In this document: positions 51,056-61,700 of the stretch, piece after piece
Layout of the letters: the number at the start of each line of letters is the position of its first letter
Position numbering within the stretch: the first letter of the stretch is position 1
DNA from: an uncultured Candidatus Actinomarina sp.
GTDB lineage: Bacteria > Actinomycetota > Acidimicrobiia > Actinomarinales > Actinomarinaceae
Direction of reading: 5' to 3'
DNA: 64,000 bases
Assembly: GCA_902593795.1 (NCBI GenBank)
Contig: CACJJR010000005.1
Coordinates: 35,580-99,579 of the forward strand
The notes under the pieces: model-generated
Databases searched by the model: none
What the model was told of the DNA's origin: nothing
The model's input: only the letters and a program-made list of their open reading frames with translations
Translations under genes and position numbers: made by a program

Positions 51056-52120
51056 ATGGCAACTAAAAGAAATACAAAAGAAAAAGGAGTCAATTTAAAC
51101 ATGAGACCTAGAAACTACACAGCAGTCATTAAAGTTGTTGGTGTTGGCGGAGGTGGAACTAACGCAGTCAACAGAATGATAAAAATGGGAATTAAAGGTG
51201 TAGATTTCGTAGCAGCAAATACTGATGCTCAAAGTCTCCTTGGTTCCAAAGCAGATTTAAAACTTGATTTAGGAAGAAAGACTACAAGAGGACTTGGTGC
51301 TGGTGCGAATCCTGAAGTTGGTCGACAAGCAGCAATTGACTCAAGAGAGCTCATAGAAGAAGCTTTAAAAGGTTCTGACATGGTATTCATTACTGCTGGT
51401 GAAGGTGGAGGTACCGGAACTGGAGCCTCACCAATCATCGCTGAGATTGCACATGAGATGGGTGCTTTAACAGTTGGAGTGGTAACTAGACCCTTTGGTT
51501 TTGAAGGTAGAAGAAGATCTGTACAAGCAGAAGAAGGTGTACAGGCATTAAGAGATGTTTTGGACACACTTATTGTTATTCCTAACGATAGGTTACTTCA
51601 AATCTCTGATAAAGACATTAAGGCAAGTGAAGCATATCTAAAATCTGATGAGATTCTATCAAATGGTGTTAAAGGTATATCTGGTTTAATCACCCAGCCT
51701 GGTGTTATTAATGTTGACTTTGCAGATGTTAAGACAATATTGAAAGACGCTGGTAACGCTGTACTTGGTATAGGAAGATCTACAGGAGAACAAAGAGCTC
51801 CAAATGCTGCACAGGCAGCTATTTCTTCGCCTTTATTAGAAGCAACAATGGACGGTGCTGAGGGTGTTCTAATTACAATAACTGGTTCTGAAGACCTGAA
51901 ATTGCAAGAAATTAATGAAGCTGCAAGAGTAATAACAGAAAAAGCAGACGATAATGCAGAAATAATCTTTGGTCACACCATTGATGAAACTCTAGGAGAC
52001 GCTGTAGAGGTAACTGTAGTTGCGGCAGGATTTGGACCACGACCAAATAGAAGAGTCAAAGAATCTAGTGAATTCGAGAATAACGGAGGTGACGGTCTTC
52101 CTGATTTTATTAAAGGATGA
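51056..52120 (+). CDS. ftsZ: Cell division GTPase FtsZ
   Basis: [34 protein letters not shown] tubulin signature, C-terminal DGLPDFIKG peptide. Confidence 0.97.
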   Translation: MATKRNTKEKGVNLNMRPRNYTAVIKVVGVGGGGTNAVNRMIKMGIKGVDFVAANTDAQSLLGSKADLKLDLGRKTTRGLGAGANPEVGRQAAIDSRELIEEALKGSDMVFITAGEGGGTGTGASPIIAEIAHEMGALTVGVVTRPFGFEGRRRSVQAEEGVQALRDVLDTLIVIPNDRLLQISDKDIKASEAYLKSDEILSNGVKGISGLITQPGVINVDFADVKTILKDAGNAVLGIGRSTGEQRAPNAAQAAISSPLLEATMDGAEGVLITITGSEDLKLQEINEAARVITEKADDNAEIIFGHTIDETLGDAVEVTVVAAGFGPRPNRRVKESSEFENNGGDGLPDFIKG

Positions 52121-52704
52121 TCGAATCAAAATTAATCTCTAAGGCTTTATTTACAGATAAAAGTTTTAATAATTTAGAAGAATTACTAGTTCAAATTGGT
52201 GTAAAGTCACACGCATTAATGGAACAAACTCATTCTGATAAAGTAGTTCATGCTAATGAAGCAGGAATCTATAATTCAGACGGAATAATTACTTCAAATA
52301 AAAATCTAGGTTTAGTTGTTAGAACTGCAGATTGCATACCAATTCTTTTAAAAGACGATATCAATATAGGAGCTGTACATGTTGGCTGGAGAGGCGTCAA
52401 AAATAAAATAATAAATAATGCGATCAAACATTTTAATTTAAGTGAATTACTTATGTCTGTTGGCCCACATGCACAATCTTGTTGTTATGAGGTAAAAGAA
52501 GATGTTAGCAAATATTTATACAAATATATAGACATTCGGGAAGGAAAAAAATATTTAGATATGTCACAAAGTCTAAAAGAATTATCCAATGAAACTGGTT
52601 TTCAAATTGAAGTTTCTACAATTTGTACAATATGTGATAGCTCTTACAACTCCTATAGAGAAAATAAAACAAATAAAAGGCAATATGGATTTATATGGAT
52701 ATAA
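52117..52704 (+). CDS. pgeF: YfiH/PgeF-family multicopper polyphenol oxidase-like (peptidoglycan-editing factor)
   Basis: [41 protein letters not shown]. Confidence 0.85.
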   Translation: MIESKLISKALFTDKSFNNLEELLVQIGVKSHALMEQTHSDKVVHANEAGIYNSDGIITSNKNLGLVVRTADCIPILLKDDINIGAVHVGWRGVKNKIINNAIKHFNLSELLMSVGPHAQSCCYEVKEDVSKYLYKYIDIREGKKYLDMSQSLKELSNETGFQIEVSTICTICDSSYNSYRENKTNKRQYGFIWI

Positions 52705-53306
52705 ATAATTTAGATACAATTAATTCCAAAGTTGCTTCATATAGTGCAAAATTACTACCGGTTATTAAGAATCGAACGAATAAAGAGATAAAATTTTTAT
52801 ATGATTTTGGGTTTAGAGAGTTTGCCGAAAATAGATTAGATGATTTTAAACAACATGTTAGCGTTTATAAAGATGTGAGTTATCATTTTATAGCCCCAAT
52901 ACAATCAAGAAAGTTAAACGAAATAACACAGCACTTTAAATATATACATACAATCTCACGAATTAAAGAAGTAGATATTCTAAAATCTTCAGATACAAAA
53001 TGTAATTTTTTAATTCAAATAAATATTGATGATGATCCAAAAAAGAGTGGAGTTAAGAAAGAGGAAATATATAGTTTTTTTGAACACTGTCTTAGTAAAG
53101 GTAATAATCCAATAGGTATTATGACTATTCCCAGCATTGACTCACAGCCTGAAATCGTATTTTCAAATATGCAAAATATTAATGAAAAACTGAAAAAAAA
53201 CTATGGTTACCAGGGAGAACTTTCAATGGGTATGTCTAATGACTACGAAATTGCACTTGATTACGGTGCTACAATAGTTCGTATAGGAACTAAACTATTT
53301 AAATAA
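52695..53306 (+). CDS. YggS/ProSC-family PLP-binding protein
   Basis: LYDFGFREFAENRLDDF, HFIAPIQSRKLNEI, LSMGMSNDYEIALDYGATIVRIGTKLF. Confidence 0.88.
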   Translation: MDINNLDTINSKVASYSAKLLPVIKNRTNKEIKFLYDFGFREFAENRLDDFKQHVSVYKDVSYHFIAPIQSRKLNEITQHFKYIHTISRIKEVDILKSSDTKCNFLIQINIDDDPKKSGVKKEEIYSFFEHCLSKGNNPIGIMTIPSIDSQPEIVFSNMQNINEKLKKNYGYQGELSMGMSNDYEIALDYGATIVRIGTKLFK

Positions 53307-53743
53307 TGCTAGAAAAATTTCTTATTTCGATTGGACTAAAACAGCCAGAACCTGTGCAAGATATTGTACAAAATCAGCAAACAACTGTTCGTCCATCTGG
53401 AGAAAATCGATTTATTGATGATGAAAATATAGGAGATATAAGAGTTCACTCTCCTAAGGATGAAGTAGAAATCAAAGCGTTAAGATCTTTTTCTGAAATA
53501 CACAATTTAGGTATTGCAATAAAAGATGAGTTTATAGTTGCTATGGATATTAGAGACATACCTGATCAGCAGGAAAGAAGAAGAATATTAGATTTTGTAA
53601 CTGGGATGGCCTTTATGAGTAACTCTACAATAAGGTCTATTAATAGAGATGGTGTTTTTTTAATATTGCCATCAAGTTCTTCCCTCAGCTCATTAGAAAG
53701 AGAAAGACTTCAAGATTTAGGTTTGTATAAAATAAATGTGTAG
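53306..53743 (+). CDS. sepF: Cell division protein SepF
   Basis: VEIKALRSFSEIHNLGIAIKDEFIVAMDIRDIPDQQERRRILDFVTGMAFMSNSTIRSINRDGVFLILP. Confidence 0.9.
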   Translation: MLEKFLISIGLKQPEPVQDIVQNQQTTVRPSGENRFIDDENIGDIRVHSPKDEVEIKALRSFSEIHNLGIAIKDEFIVAMDIRDIPDQQERRRILDFVTGMAFMSNSTIRSINRDGVFLILPSSSSLSSLERERLQDLGLYKINV

Positions 53744-54002
53744 TATTACATATTTACTCTTTAGATTATTTTATTATTCACTTTTTGCATGGATAATTTT
53801 AAGTTGGATTCAAGTACCTTACGATCATCCGATAGGCCAAGTTAAGAGTGTTTTAGATAAATATTTTGAAAGAATTCTTGCACCTATAAGATCTAGAATC
53901 CCTGCTTTAAGAATTGGGATGGCTGGCATTGACCTTTCGCCGTTAATTCTTATAGTCGGTTTTAATTTAGTACAGCCTTATATTTTAAGAGTCGTTTGTT
54001 AG
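53736..54002 (+). CDS. YggT-family membrane protein
   Basis: LFAWIILSWI...YFERILAPIRSRIPALRIGMAGIDLSPLILIV. Confidence 0.88.
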   Translation: MCSITYLLFRLFYYSLFAWIILSWIQVPYDHPIGQVKSVLDKYFERILAPIRSRIPALRIGMAGIDLSPLILIVGFNLVQPYILRVVC

Positions 54003-57000
54003 CTTATTAATTAATATTTCAACATTTCTATCATGAACTTTGTTATTGGTATCTGATATCTTTGTTACCAAATCAAGTGATAATGTTTCACTTGAGATAT
54101 ATTGTGTAAAATTTTCAACTGTGCTTACAACAAATTTATCATTTGTAATAATAGTCAATTTTATTCTGTCGGTAACATCAAATCCTTGATTCTTCCTTTC
54201 TTTTTGAATGTATGAAACAAGCTCTCTTGACATTCTCTCCATTAGTAAATCATTATTTAACTCTGTATCAAGTAATAAACAAAATTCTCCTACTATATCT
54301 AATCCATCAACTTCTTCTTTTTTAATTAAATTTATATCTATATCTTCAAGATTTATTGTTATTCCATCAACCTCTGTTGTTTTGTTTTCTAGAAGTAAAT
54401 TTTTCTGTTCAGTAGAAATAATTTTTAGATATTTTACAACTTTATTAATATCTTTACCTAACGTTGGTCCAAGTATTTCAAAATTTGGCTTAAATTCATA
54501 ATCAATCCATTTATCAACATTTTTTTCTATTTTTATTTCCTTGATATTCACTTCATTCATAATTAGATTTTCTATCAGCTCTAATTGTTTAGTTATATTT
54601 TCATTATTTGAAATAATTGTTACTGATTTTAAAGGTTGTTTATTAGGCAACTTAAGTTTTACTCGTAAATTTCGTACACTTTTTATTATTTTTTTAGCCA
54701 AATCTACACTGTCTTCTAGTTCTTGATCAATATATTTTGGATTTGATTCAGGGTAATCGCAATAGTGTATGCTCTTTTTTTCATCATCTATTAAACCTTG
54801 ATAAATTTTTTCACAGATAAATGGAAGTACGGGAGCCATAGCTTTGTTAAATTCAATAAGAACTTCGTGTAAAGTTTTGAAAGCATTAATTTTGTCAATA
54901 TCATCGACACCTTTTTCTTTCCAAAATCTTTTTCTGTTGGATCTTACATACCAGTTTGTAAGTTCATCAACAAAATTCATTAAAGGAGGTATCACTTCAT
55001 ACAAATAGTAATTCTCCATCTTTTCATTGATATTTTTTATTAACGATTGAAGTGAGGATATTATCCATCTATCCATTAAACTTCTTTCTTCTATAGGGGA
55101 TGCCTTTTCAAGTTCTTCAAAGGTTATTTCATCAGCATTTGCATATGTTGAAAAGAATGAAAAACTGTTCCATAAAGGAAGAATTATATTTCTTGTAACT
55201 AATTTTACCCCTTCTTCTGAAAACTTAAGTGGTTCTCCTCTTACTACTGGAGAGTTAATTAAATATGCTCTTAAACTATCTCCTCCAAATTCATTTAATA
55301 AGTCTTCAGGATCAGGATAGTTTTTCAAACTTTTACTCATTTTTCTACCATCCTCAGCAAGAATCATTCCAGTAGTAATACAGTTTTTAAATGCAACTGA
55401 ATCAAATAGGGCTACTGCTAAGACAGTTAACGTATAAAACCACCCTCTAGTTTGATCTAACCCTTCAGCAACGAAGTCAGCTGGAAATCCTTGCATGAAA
55501 AGCTCTTCGTTTTCAAAAGGATAATGTTGTTGACCATAAGGCATTGCGCCAGATTCAAACCAACAATCTAGAACTTCAGAAGTTCGCCGATATGTTTTAC
55601 CATCTTTTGTAATGATTAGGTCATCTAAATAATGACGGTGTAAATCTGTAATTTTCTTTCCTGTTAATTTTTCAAGTTCAGACACTGATCCAATACAAAT
55701 TGAGTCATTTGGGTCATCTTGATTAATCCAGACAGGTATACAGCTTCCCCAATACCTATTTCTACTGATAGCCCAATCTCTAGCATTACCTAACCAATTT
55801 GAAAATCTTTTTTCTCCAATGAAACCTGGTACCCAATGAGTGCTTTGATTTAATTCAACCATTCGGTCTCTGATTTTTTCTACGTTTAAAAACCAAGTGG
55901 GAATAGCTTTGTAGATTAATGGTGTTCCAGTTCTCCAGCAAAATGGATATGAGTGCATCTCAGTTTTTTGACTGAATAAGCTTCCTCTTTCTTTAAGTTG
56001 TTTCATAATTTTATAGTCAGCATCTTTAACATTCATACCTTCTAGTTCACTAAATGTATTATCAAATTTTCCTGAAAGAGTTACTGGATCAGCAATTACT
56101 TCAATTCCAGAATTTTTAAGTGCATAAAAATCACTTTCTCCATAAGCCGGAGCTTGCGATACTAAACCTGAACCAGATTCAGTATTCGTGTCGTCACTGT
56201 GTATTAACCTAAAGGCACCATCAGAAAATAAGCTTTCATACTCTTCATAAGCTGGAATATAAGTTGCTCCGAGCAGCTCTTTACCAGTACAAGTTAAGAT
56301 GACTTCTATATCATAGTCTTTTAACTCATGCAGTCTTTCAGTTGCAATCCAATAAAATTGATCGTTAAGAGAAACTCGAGAGTATTCAATATTTTTACCA
56401 ACAGCGATAGCAAGATTTCCAGGAATGCACCAAGGAGTTGTTGTCCAGACTAAGAATTTATCACCTTTTTGTACATCATTAAAATCATCTCTTGCATTTA
56501 AGGTAAAGTAAATTGATGGATCTTCAACTTCTCGATAATCCATATTTGCTTCAAAGTTAGATAGAGGGGTAGAGGCAGCCCAAGAATAAGGTAAAACTTT
56601 GTAGTCCTGGTAGATAAGTTCTTTCTCCCAAAGCTCTTTAAAAACCCACCAGACACTTTCCATAAAATCAATATCCATTGTGTTGTAGTCGTTTTCAAAA
56701 TCAACCCATCTACCAATTTTTCTTGTTATTTTTTCCCAATTTTCAGTATTTGTTTGAACTTGTGTTCTGCAAGCTTCATTAAATTTATCAATCCCGTATT
56801 CATCAATTTGTTGAGGATCTTCTAAATTTAGATTTTTTTGGACTTCCATTTCAATTGGTAAACCATGCACGTCCCATCCAAATCTTCTTTCAACGTAATA
56901 TCCACGCATGGTCCAATATCTAGGAACAATATCTTTAATTACACCAGCTAAAAGGTTTCCATAATGAGGACTTCCTGTTGGAAATGGTGGACCATCATAA

Positions 57001-57128
57001 AATCTAAAAACTTTATCATTATTGCGATTATTTAAAGACGTTTGAAAAGCATCTATTTCATCCCAATAATTTGAAATTTCATTCTCCATATCGGCTAAAT
57101 TAATATTATTTTCGACTCTTTTAAACAT
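53985..57128 (-). CDS. ileS: Isoleucyl-tRNA synthetase (long, eukaryal-like type)
   Basis: YDGPPFPTGSPHYGNLLAGVIKDIVPRYWTMRGYYVERRFGWDVHGLPIE, RKMSKSLKNYPDP; 1047 aa. Confidence 0.95.
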   Translation of the reverse strand: MFKRVENNINLADMENEISNYWDEIDAFQTSLNNRNNDKVFRFYDGPPFPTGSPHYGNLLAGVIKDIVPRYWTMRGYYVERRFGWDVHGLPIEMEVQKNLNLEDPQQIDEYGIDKFNEACRTQVQTNTENWEKITRKIGRWVDFENDYNTMDIDFMESVWWVFKELWEKELIYQDYKVLPYSWAASTPLSNFEANMDYREVEDPSIYFTLNARDDFNDVQKGDKFLVWTTTPWCIPGNLAIAVGKNIEYSRVSLNDQFYWIATERLHELKDYDIEVILTCTGKELLGATYIPAYEEYESLFSDGAFRLIHSDDTNTESGSGLVSQAPAYGESDFYALKNSGIEVIADPVTLSGKFDNTFSELEGMNVKDADYKIMKQLKERGSLFSQKTEMHSYPFCWRTGTPLIYKAIPTWFLNVEKIRDRMVELNQSTHWVPGFIGEKRFSNWLGNARDWAISRNRYWGSCIPVWINQDDPNDSICIGSVSELEKLTGKKITDLHRHYLDDLIITKDGKTYRRTSEVLDCWFESGAMPYGQQHYPFENEELFMQGFPADFVAEGLDQTRGWFYTLTVLAVALFDSVAFKNCITTGMILAEDGRKMSKSLKNYPDPEDLLNEFGGDSLRAYLINSPVVRGEPLKFSEEGVKLVTRNIILPLWNSFSFFSTYANADEITFEELEKASPIEERSLMDRWIISSLQSLIKNINEKMENYYLYEVIPPLMNFVDELTNWYVRSNRKRFWKEKGVDDIDKINAFKTLHEVLIEFNKAMAPVLPFICEKIYQGLIDDEKKSIHYCDYPESNPKYIDQELEDSVDLAKKIIKSVRNLRVKLKLPNKQPLKSVTIISNNENITKQLELIENLIMNEVNIKEIKIEKNVDKWIDYEFKPNFEILGPTLGKDINKVVKYLKIISTEQKNLLLENKTTEVDGITINLEDIDINLIKKEEVDGLDIVGEFCLLLDTELNNDLLMERMSRELVSYIQKERKNQGFDVTDRIKLTIITNDKFVVSTVENFTQYISSETLSLDLVTKISDTNNKVHDRNVEILINKLTNDS

Positions 57129-57246
57129 ATCATTAGATTTTATAGGGTTTTTATTGCAACCTGTGTTTTTAAATAAAATTTAAAAAAATATAAATTTGTA
57201 TTTTTTATCTAAAAAATGGTTAATATACGTTCAATAATAAAAAAAT

Positions 57247-57624
57247 ATGGCTAGAAAATTATCACAAAATACAATTAATAAGTTTAAAAAAAGACTTGAA
57301 GCTGAACGAGAGCAGCTTTTGTCAATTCTAGAACAACACCAACAAGAAAGGGAAAATATAAGACTCTCTGAAGCATCAGCTGAAAGAAGTCCCGACCCCT
57401 CTTCAGCGGATGGTGGGTCTATGGCTTTTGAGCTTGAAAAGGAACTGACTCTTGATGAAAACACTAGGCATTTACTAAATCAAATTGAACATGCACTTGT
57501 ACTAATTAAAAAGAAAAAGTATGGCAATTGTGAAAATTGTGGCGAACCTATTCCTGTAGCAAGGCTTGAAGCTCTACCTTATGCAACCATGCGCAAAGAG
57601 TGTGCGGAAGCACTTGAATCTTAA
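57247..57624 (+). CDS. DksA/TraR-family zinc-finger-like protein (degenerate second metal pair)
   Basis: YGNCENCGEPIPVARLEALPYATMRKECAEALES with N-terminal coiled coil. Confidence 0.85.
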   Translation: MARKLSQNTINKFKKRLEAEREQLLSILEQHQQERENIRLSEASAERSPDPSSADGGSMAFELEKELTLDENTRHLLNQIEHALVLIKKKKYGNCENCGEPIPVARLEALPYATMRKECAEALES

Positions 57625-58072
57625 AAATAAATTCTTACCATATATAATTACGGCACTTTTAGCCTCGTTAGATCTTTTTACCAAGTTTTTAATAAGAGAA
57701 AACAATATTCAAGAGAATGTAGTTGTTGAAGGAATATTAACAATTGATTTAACTTACAATACAGGTATCGCCTTTGGCTTGCTAAGTGATTACACAATCT
57801 TTACATATATATTGTCGATATTTGTATTTATTTGGCTAGTTATTCAAATTAAGGATATTAAAGAAACAAATTTAGAGTTGTTTTCATTGGTACTTATATT
57901 ATCTGGAGCATTAGGTAATTTAGGTGAAAGAGGTTGGAATTTAATTACAGGGAATGACGGCAAAGTAACTGACTTTGTTGAATTACTGTTTATTCCAAGC
58001 TTTAACTTAGCTGACACTTTTATTTCAGTGGGTATTGTGTTGTTGTTGTATTCGGAGATTAAAAAAAATTAA
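57614..58072 (+). CDS. lspA: Lipoprotein signal peptidase
   Basis: LDLFTKFLI, TYNTGIAFGLL, SGALGNLGERG, SFNLADTFISVG; start uncertain (TTG 57614 proposed; track ORF starts at 57566 inside the dksA-like gene). Confidence 0.88.
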   Translation: MNLKNKFLPYIITALLASLDLFTKFLIRENNIQENVVVEGILTIDLTYNTGIAFGLLSDYTIFTYILSIFVFIWLVIQIKDIKETNLELFSLVLILSGALGNLGERGWNLITGNDGKVTDFVELLFIPSFNLADTFISVGIVLLLYSEIKKN

Positions 58073-58730
58073 TATTGAAATAGTTTTCCAAAATGATTTG
58101 TTTGTAGTTATAAACAAACCACATGGCCTTTTAGTCCACGGAACTGACACATCAGATGAATACACATTAAGAGATTACTTAATTGAAAGTTTTGATGTTC
58201 ATGGTATTGGAGAAAATAATAGAGAGGGGATAGTACACAGGCTTGATAAGGTGACTTCTGGTTTAATCATTTGTCCAATTAATTTAGATGCTTACAACCA
58301 ACTAAAAGATAACTTTGAGAAAAGAAAAATTAAAAAAAGATATAAAGCAATTATTCAAGGCTCTTTAAAAAGTAACTCCGGAGAAATTAATTTACCTTTA
58401 ATTCATTCAGTCAAAAATAGAAAAAAAAGAGAAGTTAATAAAAAAGGTAGAGAAGCAATTACAAAATATACAACTTTAACTAAAAGCAATTCACACTCAC
58501 TACTTGATGTAGATTTGATTACTGGCCGCAATCACCAAATAAGAGCACATTTAGAGTATCTCAAAACACCAATTGTAAATGATGTTCTTTATAGCGCAAA
58601 AGCAAGTCCTCTTTTAGATAAAGATACTATTTGTTTGCAATCATATGAACTTGAATTTGTTTTGTTTGAGAAGGAATACAAATTTTCAATTAATGAGCCA
58701 GATTATTTTAGTTCGATAATGAAGATGTAA
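58035..58730 (+). CDS. RluA/RluD-family 23S rRNA pseudouridine synthase
   Basis: FVVINKPHGLLVHG, REGIVHRLDKVTSGLIICP, LITGRNHQIRAHLEYLKTPIVND; start uncertain. Confidence 0.9.
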   Translation: MCCCCIRRLKKINIEIVFQNDLFVVINKPHGLLVHGTDTSDEYTLRDYLIESFDVHGIGENNREGIVHRLDKVTSGLIICPINLDAYNQLKDNFEKRKIKKRYKAIIQGSLKSNSGEINLPLIHSVKNRKKREVNKKGREAITKYTTLTKSNSHSLLDVDLITGRNHQIRAHLEYLKTPIVNDVLYSAKASPLLDKDTICLQSYELEFVLFEKEYKFSINEPDYFSSIMKM

Positions 58731-58758
58731 TTTTCTAAAAAAACTTTACAATTGATTT

Positions 58759-61700
58759 ATGAGTAAATCATTTGTTCACTTGCATGCCCATACAGAGTAT
58801 TCAATGCTTGATGGTGCTGCGAAAATTAATGATTATCTAAAAAAAGTAAAAGAGTTAAATCAGCCTGCTGCTGCAATTACTGATCACGGTAATCTCTACG
58901 GTGCCTTAGAGTTTGTTCGTCAGGCGGAAATTTTAGATATAAAACCAATAATTGGTTACGAGGCATATGTAACTCCAGGATCAAGATTTGATAGACCTGA
59001 GAGAGATAAAAATAAGAGATACCACCTCACCCTTTTAGCAGAAAATAATACAGGATATCAAAACTTAGTTGAGCTGGTTAGTAAAGCATATTTGGAAGGT
59101 TTCTATTACAAACCTCGTGTTGATTATGATCTTTTGAAAGAACATGCAGAGGGGATAATTGCTTTATCAGGCTGTCTAGGAGGTGAAGTTGCACAACATC
59201 TCGCTCCAGATGGATCAAGAGAAGAGGGCAATACCGCTAATGAAAAAAGTTATGAAAAAGCATTAGAAAAGGCTAAAAATTATCAAAATATATTTGGTCA
59301 AGATAATTTCTTTATTGAATTACACAATCATGGAATCAACCAGCAAATTCAAATATTAGATGATTTGGTGAATATTTCAAAAGAGATTGATGCTCCATTA
59401 GTAGCTGCAAATGACTCCCACTATGTTTCAAAGAATGATTCCTCTGCTCATGATGCTCTACTTTGTGTACAAACAAATGCAACAATGGAAGATGATGACA
59501 GATTTAAGTTTGATGGTGAAGAGTACTATGTAAAATCTTCTGAAGAAATGCGACAATTATTTCCAGACGAATTATTTCCAAATGCATGTGATAATACTCT
59601 AAAAATTGCAGATAGAGTTAATTATCAATTTTCTTTTGATAAGGATTATTTGCCAGATTTTCCTATCGATGATAGTTCACTGACGGTCGAAGAGTTTTTA
59701 AGAAAGAAAGTTTTTATTGGAGCTGAACAAAAATACCATGAAATTAATACTGAGGTACAGGAGAGAATAGATTACGAGCTCGATGTAATAAATTCTATGG
59801 GATTTGCTTCCTATTTTTTGATTGTTGGAGATTTGATTGAGTTTGCTAAATCAAAAAACATAAGGACAGGTGCAGGGAGAGGTTCAGCAGCAGGTTCAAT
59901 CGTTTCATATTGTCTTGGAATAACAGGAATAGAGCCACTGAAATATGGATTAATATTTGAAAGATTTTTAAATAAGGGGAGAAAGTCTCTCCCAGATATT
60001 GACATGGACTTTGATGAAAGATATAGAGGAGATGTCATTCAATATGCTATTGATAAATACGGTCAAGACAGAGTTGCACATATAGTTACTTTTGCGACAA
60101 TAAAAGCAAAACAAGCAATTAGAGATGCAGCAAGGGTATTGGGACTTCCTTTTTCAAGTGGAGATAAGGTAGCAAAATTAATGCCACCAATGATCTTAGG
60201 AAACACAGCAACTATATCAGAATGTCTAAAATTAGATGAAAATAATGAAAGTGGATACAGCAAAGAGTTTTATTCAGCTTCTGAAGATTTACGGAAACAA
60301 TATACTGCCGATCAAGAGGTAAAAAAAATTATTGATATTGCGCTTGGTCTTGAAGGCTTAAGACGTCAAGATGGCATCCATGCTGCGGCAATAGTTATAT
60401 CGCCAGATAAAATAACAAACTTTCTTCCCATACAAAGAAAAGGTGAAAATGCAGAAATAGTAACTCAGTACGAAATGCATACAGTAGAAAAATTAGGTTT
60501 ACTTAAAATGGACTTCCTAGGACTTAGAAACTTATCAATTGTTGACAGAACGTTGGAATTAATTGGTGATAAAAATTTAGACATTGACAATATAGAGCTC
60601 AATGACGAAAAGACATATAATTTATTCTCTGAAGGAAAAATGACTGGAGTATTTCAACTTGAAAGTAGGGTTGCTCAGTCTGTATCTCGAAGCCTTAATC
60701 CTAAGAGGTTTGAAGACATAGTAGCTTTAGTGGCTTTAATTAGGCCTGGACCACTTGGAGCAGGAATGCATAATGAGTTTACAGACCGTGCAAATTCTCG
60801 AAAAGATATTGAATACTTACATCCAGATTTAGAAACCATTTTAAATGAAACTTATGGTGTAATTTTATATCAAGAGCAGGTTATGCAAATAGCTGAAAAA
60901 ATAGCTGGTTTTGATTTACAAGAAGCAGATAATTTAAGAGTTGCAATGGGAAAAAAGATTCCACAAGTTATGGAGGAACAACGCAAAAAGTTTACAGAGG
61001 GCGCAGTAAAAAATGGATACTCAGAACAATTTGCTATTGAAATTTTCGATCAGATTGCATATTTTGCTGGCTATGGATTTAATAAAAGCCACTCAGTCCC
61101 TTATGCTTTGCTTGCATATCAGACAGCATATTTAAAAGCGAATTATCCCGCTGAGTACATTGCTGCTTCATTAACAGCTGTTAAGAGAGACAAAGACAGA
61201 ACAGCAATTTTTCTTTCTGAAGCAAGAGAAATGGGAGTTAAAGTATCTACTCCAGATATAAACAAAAGTGAATCTGACTTTACTGTAAATAAGGATGAAA
61301 TTTTATTTGGTCTTTCTGCTGTCAGAAATGTTGGAGATATTACTTCAGATAAAATAGTTTTAGAAAGAGATACTAATGGAAAATTTGAAACTATTGAAGA
61401 TTTTTTATCAAGAATAGATTCAAGATCATTAAACAAAAGGGGCATAGAAGCATTAGCACAAGGTGGAGGATTTGATTATTTTGGTTATCCAAGAAAGGGT
61501 GTTTTTAATGCAATCCCAGATTTGATTGATGATGCAAAAAGTCTTAAGACTCAAAAAGCAAACAATCAGACATCGCTTTTTGATCTGGATGCTCAAAGTA
61601 ATAATTTAACAACAATTAAAGATACTGAATGGTCTAAAAAGGAAAAACTTGAGAGGGAAAGGGAAATGCTTGGATTTTTTGTTAGTGAAGATCCCCTTGA

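Noticed and set aside
51229-51567. 112-aa minus-strand ORF opposite ftsZ
   Set aside because: Mirror of the glycine-rich FtsZ coding region; no plausible product.
57566-57613. N-terminal extension of lspA overlapping the dksA-like gene
   Set aside because: Residues MKLYLMQPCAKSVRKH come from the DksA-like gene in another frame; LspA TM1 starts after about 57614.
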